From an uncultured Mediterranea sp. (GTDB lineage Bacteria > Bacteroidota > Bacteroidia > Bacteroidales > Bacteroidaceae): a stretch of DNA of 10,744 nt. The stretch spans positions 1-10,744 of the forward strand of contig CAMGAL010000042.1 of assembly GCA_946007445.1 (NCBI GenBank), given 5' to 3'. Below are positions 6,478-10,744 of the stretch, one piece after another. How positions within the stretch are numbered: the stretch's first letter is position 1; each line of letters opens with the position of its first letter. Below the pieces are notes generated by a model, which saw nothing but the letters and a program-made list of their open reading frames with translations, did not search any database and was not told where the DNA came from. Position numbers and translations under genes: made by a program.

Positions 6478-8556
6478 TCAGGAGCGGATGACCACGCGGT
6501 CGCCCAGCGACTTGGCCATGGCACTCTGCACCTGACGTAGCTCGTTGTATCGGCGCATCACTTCGTTGCAACGATCCTCGTCGGCAATGATGGTAGGGTC
6601 TTGCAGGTGCATGATGATGTGCTTCAGCTCTTCCGTCACGATGGCCACCTTGAAGCTAGTCTCCAACTTGGGCACCAGCTCGAGCAGCCGCTCTTCGTCG
6701 GCCACGACTTTCTGCCCGCGGGAGTGGTACTTGCTCAGTTGGTAGCGACTGCTCACCAGCTCGGCGCACATCCGGCTGATGTGGGGGTCGGGATGTGCCA
6801 GAAAGAAGTGCTCGGCCTGGAACCCCTCGTCATGCTGATGGGCGACTGCCTCGTCCAGTATCTGCCGGTGCAGGGGATTGTGGAAGGCCAGGTTGTCGTT
6901 GCGCAGGTCGTTCACCACATAGTCTATCACCGTGATGGGGGCTTCCGCTTCATTGTGGCACATCACCCGTTCGCCGTAGCGCACAATCATCTGTAGGATT
7001 TGCCGTTCGTATTCGTAGAACTCGGCTTTCTCTCGGGCGGCTGAGGGGATGTAGCTCTCGTAGGCACTCTCGGTCGGGGGTGTCTCGGGGGGCGGCATCA
7101 GTTGTTGGTAGGCAGCTTCGTCCATCGGCGTAGGCAGTTCTCCGGCTGCGGGAGGGGGAGGGGATTGCAGGTGCGAGTCGGCAGCGGCCTGTGTGCGAGC
7201 CAAGCGCTCGCGCTCGCGTTCTGCCTGGGTGGCCCGTTGGGTCGCTTGTGCCTCGCGTCGGCGGGCCACTTCCTTCACCAGCAGTCTCTCTTCGACTTGC
7301 AGCAGTGAGGCACACTCCTTGATGTAGACATCGCGCATGATGGCTTCGGGAATGACCGAAATGCTCTGCACCATGCTGCTGATCAGTTCGGCCCGCCGCA
7401 TGGGGTCGCGTCCGGCTTCGTCCATCAGCAGGTTGGCCTTGAAGCGCATGAAGTCCGTTTCGTGCTGGGCAATGAAGGCCTGAAACTCCGACGAGCTATG
7501 CTTGCGGGCAAAGGAGTCGGGGTCGTCGCCATCGGGCAGTAGGCACACTTTGATGTTCATTCCCTCTTCCAGCAGCATGTCGATGCCTCGCAGGGAGGCC
7601 TTGATGCCTGCGGCATCGCCGTCGTAGAGCACGGTCATGCGGTTGGTGAATCGGTGTATCATCTTGATTTGCCCGGGTGTGAGTGCGGTGCCCGATGAGG
7701 CCACCACATTCTCTACCCCGCATTGGTGCATGGAGATGACGTCGGTGTATCCTTCCACCAGGTAGCAGCAATCCTTCTTCACAATGGCCTGTTTGGCCTG
7801 ATAGATGCCATACAGCTCGTTGCTCTTGTGGTAGATGTCCGATTCGGGCGAGTTGATGTATTTCACCTTGACGCCTTTGGTTGCTGCGGCCAATACACGG
7901 CCGCCAAAGGCCACCACCTTGCCGCTCAGAGTCAAGACGGGAAAGATGACACGCCCCCAAAAGCGGTCGTGCAGGCGTTTGTCCTCTGTCTCGTAGCAGA
8001 GTCCGGTCTTGATGAGGAATTCCGGTTTGTAGCCCAGTCGCTCTGCTTCGCGGGCCAGGGCGTCGCGGCTCTGGGTGGAGTAGCCCAGCTGGAACTTCTC
8101 GATGATGTCGTCGCGGAACCCTCGGCTGCGGAAGTAGGCCATGCCGATGTTGCGCCCTTCTTCCGTTTCGCGCAAGGTCTTCTTGAAATAGTCGCGTGCA
8201 AACTGATTGACGATAAAGAGGCTTTCCCGCTCGTTCAGTGCTGCCTTCTGTTCGTTGGTCAGTTCCTTCTCTTGTATCTCAATGCCATATTTCTTGGCCA
8301 GATACCTCAAGGCCTCGGGGTAGCTCATCTGCTCATGCTCCATGATGAAGTGCACGGCATTGCCTCCCTTGCCGCAGGCGAAGCATTTGCAGAGCCCCTT
8401 GGCCGGCGAGACGTAGAACGAGGGGGTCTTGTCGTCATGGAAAGGGCATAGACCAACGTAGTTGACACCCCGTTTGCGCAGGGTGACAAACTCCGATACG
8501 ACATCCACGATTTGGGCGGCATCTAAGATTCGATCGATGGTTCCTTGGTCTATCAT
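6478..8556 (-). CDS. dnaG: DNA primase DnaG
   Basis: DnaG makes RNA primers for replication and works with the DnaB helicase. From the ATG at 8556 the protein has 692 residues. The N-terminal CHC2 zinc domain has ligands C37, H40, C58 and C61 (GLCPFHDDKTPSF, CKCFACGKGGN). The RNA polymerase domain includes RFWGRVIFPV (198-207) and VAFGGR (215-220). The Toprim part has LVEGYTDV (266-273) with the catalytic Glu, VASSGTALT, then LYDGDAAG (310-317) and PDGDDPDSF (341-349). A charged and proline-rich linker (about 430-505, SPPPPA, MPPPETPP) leads to a C-terminal helicase-interacting domain. The open frame extends 22 codons upstream to 8622, but that extension covers the predicted promoter and is not typical of DnaG, so MIDQGTIDRIL is chosen. 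It is divergent from recJ and convergent with the DUF486 gene. Confidence 0.97.
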   Translation of the reverse strand: MIDQGTIDRILDAAQIVDVVSEFVTLRKRGVNYVGLCPFHDDKTPSFYVSPAKGLCKCFACGKGGNAVHFIMEHEQMSYPEALRYLAKKYGIEIQEKELTNEQKAALNERESLFIVNQFARDYFKKTLRETEEGRNIGMAYFRSRGFRDDIIEKFQLGYSTQSRDALAREAERLGYKPEFLIKTGLCYETEDKRLHDRFWGRVIFPVLTLSGKVVAFGGRVLAAATKGVKVKYINSPESDIYHKSNELYGIYQAKQAIVKKDCCYLVEGYTDVISMHQCGVENVVASSGTALTPGQIKMIHRFTNRMTVLYDGDAAGIKASLRGIDMLLEEGMNIKVCLLPDGDDPDSFARKHSSSEFQAFIAQHETDFMRFKANLLMDEAGRDPMRRAELISSMVQSISVIPEAIMRDVYIKECASLLQVEERLLVKEVARRREAQATQRATQAERERERLARTQAAADSHLQSPPPPAAGELPTPMDEAAYQQLMPPPETPPTESAYESYIPSAAREKAEFYEYERQILQMIVRYGERVMCHNEAEAPITVIDYVVNDLRNDNLAFHNPLHRQILDEAVAHQHDEGFQAEHFFLAHPDPHISRMCAELVSSRYQLSKYHSRGQKVVADEERLLELVPKLETSFKVAIVTEELKHIIMHLQDPTIIADEDRCNEVMRRYNELRQVQSAMAKSLGDRVVIRS

Positions 8557-8561
8557 GGCTG

Positions 8562-8594
8562 CAAAATTACGGCTATTTTGTGAAAAATAGCAAG
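8562..8594 (-). promoter_or_regulatory. Candidate Bacteroides-type promoter for dnaG
   Basis: On the minus strand TAATTTTG (8569 to 8562) fits TAnnTTTG, and CTTG (8594 to 8591) lies 21 bases upstream as an imperfect -33 box. The -7 box ends only five bases before the ATG at 8556, so the transcript would have little or no leader. The same CAGCC follows this box as follows the ttcA box. Confidence 0.5.
8572..8591. repeat. 8-bp perfect inverted repeat in the dnaG promoter spacer
   Basis: GCTATTTT (8572-8579) and AAAATAGC (8584-8591) are perfect reverse complements around a four-base centre GTGA. The element lies between the proposed -33 and -7 boxes of dnaG and about 40 bases upstream of the recJ -33 element. 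It could be an operator. It is AT-rich and could also be chance. Confidence 0.5.
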
Positions 8595-8629
8595 AATGAG
8601 GGTGTTTAATGAACTTTTTCATTTGAAAG

Positions 8630-8661
8630 TATGCTCGTTTGCCAAGAATTACCTACCTTTA
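8630..8661 (+). promoter_or_regulatory. Candidate promoter for recJ-recQ
   Basis: TACCTTTA (8654-8661) matches seven of eight positions of TAnnTTTG. TATG (8630-8633) is 20 bases upstream as a three-of-four match to the -33 TTTG. This would give a leader of about 65 bases ending in an A-rich stretch (near 8710-8727) before the recJ ATG at 8733. The match is imperfect. Confidence 0.35.
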
Positions 8662-8732
8662 CGACTTGTTGGGCAATTTGCCTGGTTGCAAGGCCTGACA
8701 CCGAGACTGGAAAAAAGAAAAAACAATATATA

Positions 8733-10448
8733 ATGACTCACAAATGGAATTACTTACCCATCACACCCGAACAGGCCGAGGCAAGCCAGCGACTGGCTGG
8801 CGCGCTGGGCATTAGTCCCGTGCTGGGAAGACTTCTGGCAGAGCGAGGCATCAAGACTCCTGCAGAAGCCAAGAAGTTCTTCCGCCCCCAATTGCCGGAT
8901 CTACACAATCCATTCCTGATGAAGGATATGGACAAGGCGGTGGAACGCCTCAATCTGGCCATGGGACGGAAAGAGCGTATCTTGATATATGGCGACTACG
9001 ATGTGGACGGAACCACAGCCGTAGCGCTGGTCTATAAATTCATCCAGCAGTTCTATTCGAACCTGGATTATTATGTGCCCGACCGTTACAACGAGGGATA
9101 TGGGGTGACGGCCAAGGGGGTGGAGTATGCGGCCCGCACGGGGGCTACCTTGGTCATTGTGCTCGATTGTGGCATCAAGGCCGTAGACGAGATAGCCCAT
9201 GCACGCGAGTTGGGTATTGACTTCATCATCTGCGACCACCATGTGCCCGATGAGGTACTGCCCCCTGCGGTGGCTATTCTCAATGCCAAGCGCCTGGACA
9301 ACACCTATCCGTACGAGCACCTCTCGGGGTGCGGGGTGGGCTTCAAGTTCATGCAGGCTTTTGCCATCAGCAACGGCATCGAGTTCCACCACCTCATCCC
9401 CTTGCTGGACCTCTGCGCCGTAAGCATTGCATCGGACATAGTGCCCATCATGGGCGAAAACCGCATCCTGGCTTATCATGGCCTGAAGCAGCTCAACAGC
9501 AATCCGAGCGTAGGTATGAAGGCTATCATCGACGTCTGCGGACTCTCCGACCGGGAGATTACAGTGAGCGATGTGGTCTTCAAGATAGGGCCGCGCATCA
9601 ATGCCTCCGGCCGCATACAGAATGGCAAGGAGGCGGTCGATCTGCTCACGGAGAAGGATTTCTCGGCGGCGCTGGAGAAGGCAGGGCAGATCAACCAGTA
9701 CAACGAGACGCGCAAGGACCTGGACAAGAGCATGACCGAAGAGGCCAACCGCATCGTGGAGGGTCTGGAGGGGCTGGCCGACCGGCGCAGCATCGTGCTC
9801 TTCAACGAGGCGTGGCACAAGGGCGTGATTGGCATCGTGGCCAGCCGCCTGACGGAGATCTACTATCGCCCGGCTGTCGTCTTGACGCGCACCGGCGAAC
9901 TGGCTACCGGCTCGGCCCGTTCCGTCTCCGGCTTTGATGTCTACAAGGCCATCGAGCATTGTCGCGACTTGCTGGAGAACTTTGGCGGACATACCTATGC
10001 TGCCGGCCTCTCCATGAAGGTGGAGAATGTGGCCGAGTTCACCCGCCGGTTCGAGGAGTTTGTGTCCCATCACATCCTGCCCGAGCAGACCAGTGCCGTC
10101 ATCGACATCAATGCCGAGATAGACTTTCGCGACATTACGCCCCGCTTCTTTGCCGACCTGAAGAAGTTCAACCCCTTCGGTCCGGACAACGCGAAGCCCG
10201 TCTTCTGTACGCACAATGTCTATGACTACGGGACCAGCAAGGTGGTGGGCCGTGACCAGGAGCACATCAAGCTGGAGCTGGTGGACAACAAGTCGAACAA
10301 CGTGATGAACGGCATTGCCTTCGGGCAGAGCTCGCACGTGCGCTACATCAAGACCAAGCGCTCGTTCGACATCTGCTACACCATCGAAGAGAATACCCAC
10401 AAGCGGGGCGAGGTGCAGCTGCAGATAGAAGACATCAAGCCCAACTGA
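8733..10448 (+). CDS. recJ: Single-stranded-DNA-specific exonuclease RecJ
   Basis: RecJ is a 5'-3' exonuclease on single-stranded DNA that acts in recombinational repair, often together with RecQ. From the ATG at 8733 the protein has 571 residues, the usual size. DHH-family metal motifs are in order: [10 protein letters not shown] (87-96), VLDCGIKA (143-150), ICDHHVPDE (166-174) and ASDIVP (233-238). [10 protein letters not shown] (286-295) follows, then the DHHA1 part with [12 protein letters not shown] (362-373), GSARS (393-397) and [13 protein letters not shown] (416-428). A C-terminal OB-like region is at about 455-571 ([15 protein letters not shown]). The frame is open from 8631, but the extra 34 residues are not RecJ-like and overlap the probable promoter. 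[10 protein letters not shown] is preferred and has an A-rich leader. Bases 8943-8997, encoding residues 71-89 up to the first metal motif, recur at the window end. Confidence 0.96.
   Translation: MTHKWNYLPITPEQAEASQRLAGALGISPVLGRLLAERGIKTPAEAKKFFRPQLPDLHNPFLMKDMDKAVERLNLAMGRKERILIYGDYDVDGTTAVALVYKFIQQFYSNLDYYVPDRYNEGYGVTAKGVEYAARTGATLVIVLDCGIKAVDEIAHARELGIDFIICDHHVPDEVLPPAVAILNAKRLDNTYPYEHLSGCGVGFKFMQAFAISNGIEFHHLIPLLDLCAVSIASDIVPIMGENRILAYHGLKQLNSNPSVGMKAIIDVCGLSDREITVSDVVFKIGPRINASGRIQNGKEAVDLLTEKDFSAALEKAGQINQYNETRKDLDKSMTEEANRIVEGLEGLADRRSIVLFNEAWHKGVIGIVASRLTEIYYRPAVVLTRTGELATGSARSVSGFDVYKAIEHCRDLLENFGGHTYAAGLSMKVENVAEFTRRFEEFVSHHILPEQTSAVIDINAEIDFRDITPRFFADLKKFNPFGPDNAKPVFCTHNVYDYGTSKVVGRDQEHIKLELVDNKSNNVMNGIAFGQSSHVRYIKTKRSFDICYTIEENTHKRGEVQLQIEDIKPN
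8943..8997 (+). repeat. Internal recJ segment repeated exactly at the window end (first copy)
   Basis: These 55 bases, ending inside the GDYDVDG codons of recJ, are identical to 10690-10744. Here they are in the proper recJ frame and are surely the genuine locus. The bases just before differ (G at 8942 versus T at 10689). Confidence 0.95.
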
Positions 10449-10453
10449 TTCCT

Positions 10454-10732
10454 ATGGGAGAGTTCCGCATAGAGACAGCGCTGCAGGTTCTGAAGCAGTA
10501 TTGGGGCTACGACCGCTTCCGCGGCATACAGACGGACATCATTCAGAGTATCTGCGAGGGGCGCGACACCTTGGGCCTGATGCCCACAGGAGGGGGCAAG
10601 TCCATTGCCTTCCAAGTGCCTGCCCTCATGCAGGAAGGCATCTGCGTGGTCGTGACACCCCTCATTGCTCTGATGAAGAACCAGGTGATGAACGCCTCAA
10701 TCTGGCCATGGGACGGAAAGAGCGTATCTTGA
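10454..10732 (+). CDS. recQ: ATP-dependent DNA helicase RecQ, N-terminal fragment, broken at a chimeric junction
   Basis: RecQ is a 3'-5' DNA helicase that unwinds DNA for processing by RecJ. Only the start is present: motif 0 region [16 protein letters not shown] (15-30), Walker [10 protein letters not shown] (42-50), FQVPAL (53-58) and motif Ia [14 protein letters not shown] (65-78). Residues 1 to about 80 are authentic. From 10690 the DNA becomes a copy of recJ bases in another frame, giving a nonsense tail ([12 protein letters not shown]) and a stop at 10730-10732. A full RecQ has roughly 600 residues or more. The ATG lies five bases after the recJ stop, so the pair is probably co-transcribed. 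The break is more likely an assembly error than a real mutation. Confidence 0.9.
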   Translation: MGEFRIETALQVLKQYWGYDRFRGIQTDIIQSICEGRDTLGLMPTGGGKSIAFQVPALMQEGICVVVTPLIALMKNQVMNASIWPWDGKSVS

Positions 10733-10744
10733 TATATGGCGACT
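10690..10744 (+). repeat. Exact 55-bp copy of recJ internal sequence at the window end (second copy, probable assembly artefact)
   Basis: Every base from 10690 to the last base equals 8943-8997. The match begins inside the recQ frame, right after the conserved KNQV motif, and continues to the edge, so its true length could exceed 55. No inverted repeats, target duplication or mobile-element sequence flank it. Confidence 0.95.

Noticed and set aside
8557..8622. 22-residue N-terminal extension of DnaG from an upstream ATG
   Set aside because: The extension covers the predicted promoter and inverted repeat and is not DnaG-like; the family starts at MIDQGTIDRIL.
8631..8732. 34-residue N-terminal extension of RecJ
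   Set aside because: It covers the probable recJ promoter and leader. RecJ similarity starts at [10 protein letters not shown], after an A-rich leader.
8901..10400. 499-codon open frame on the minus strand inside recJ
   Set aside because: It is fully antisense to recJ, whose motifs are intact. The antisense protein shows no domain or signal.
10454..10732. recQ as a true pseudogene
   Set aside because: The break coincides exactly with the start of a duplicated recJ segment at the window edge, which an assembly artefact explains better than a mutation.

Overview
This window looks like a chromosomal housekeeping segment from a member of the Bacteroidales (Bacteroidota), assembled from metagenomic or draft data. 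Three things point to that group. The FloA, MnmE, DnaG and RecJ proteins read like Bacteroides-type sequences. Candidate promoters have the Bacteroides -7 box TAnnTTTG rather than a sigma70 -10 box. Start codons are preceded by A-rich stretches rather than strong Shine-Dalgarno sites. The coding DNA is fairly GC-rich for the group, so I do not name a genus.

Left part (1-5211), all on the minus strand and probably one transcript read from about 5197 down to position 1. It holds a secreted TPR/PD40-type protein, a short NfeD, the flotillin-like membrane scaffold FloA, a uridine phosphorylase-like enzyme, and the tRNA-modifying GTPase MnmE. Gaps are 17, 49, 33 and 15 bases. MnmE runs off the left edge and lacks its C-terminal tail. 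NfeD and FloA are known partners. The secreted TPR protein in front of them may belong to the same envelope function, while the uridine phosphorylase and mnmE look like passengers.

Middle part (5212-6468), plus strand: a TtcA-like PP-loop/Fe-S tRNA thiolase followed by a small four-helix DUF486 membrane protein. A degenerate 8-bp tandem repeat (6045-6100) links them. It encodes the last residues of the TtcA-like protein, its stop codon, and the leader of the next gene.

Right part (6478-10744): dnaG (primase) on the minus strand and recJ-recQ on the plus strand diverge from a 176-bp control region (8557-8732). This region holds an 8-bp perfect inverted repeat inside the predicted dnaG promoter. 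recJ and recQ are five bases apart and probably co-transcribed.

The most important observation is at the right edge. The last 55 bases (10690-10744) are an exact copy of 8943-8997 inside recJ and break recQ out of frame after about 80 residues. This is most likely an assembly artefact: a contig end running back into an internal k-mer. The recQ truncation should not be read as biology. I found no CRISPR array, rRNA, tRNA, insertion sequence, phage gene or defence island. I see no convincing undescribed system here; the window is mostly ordinary core genome.
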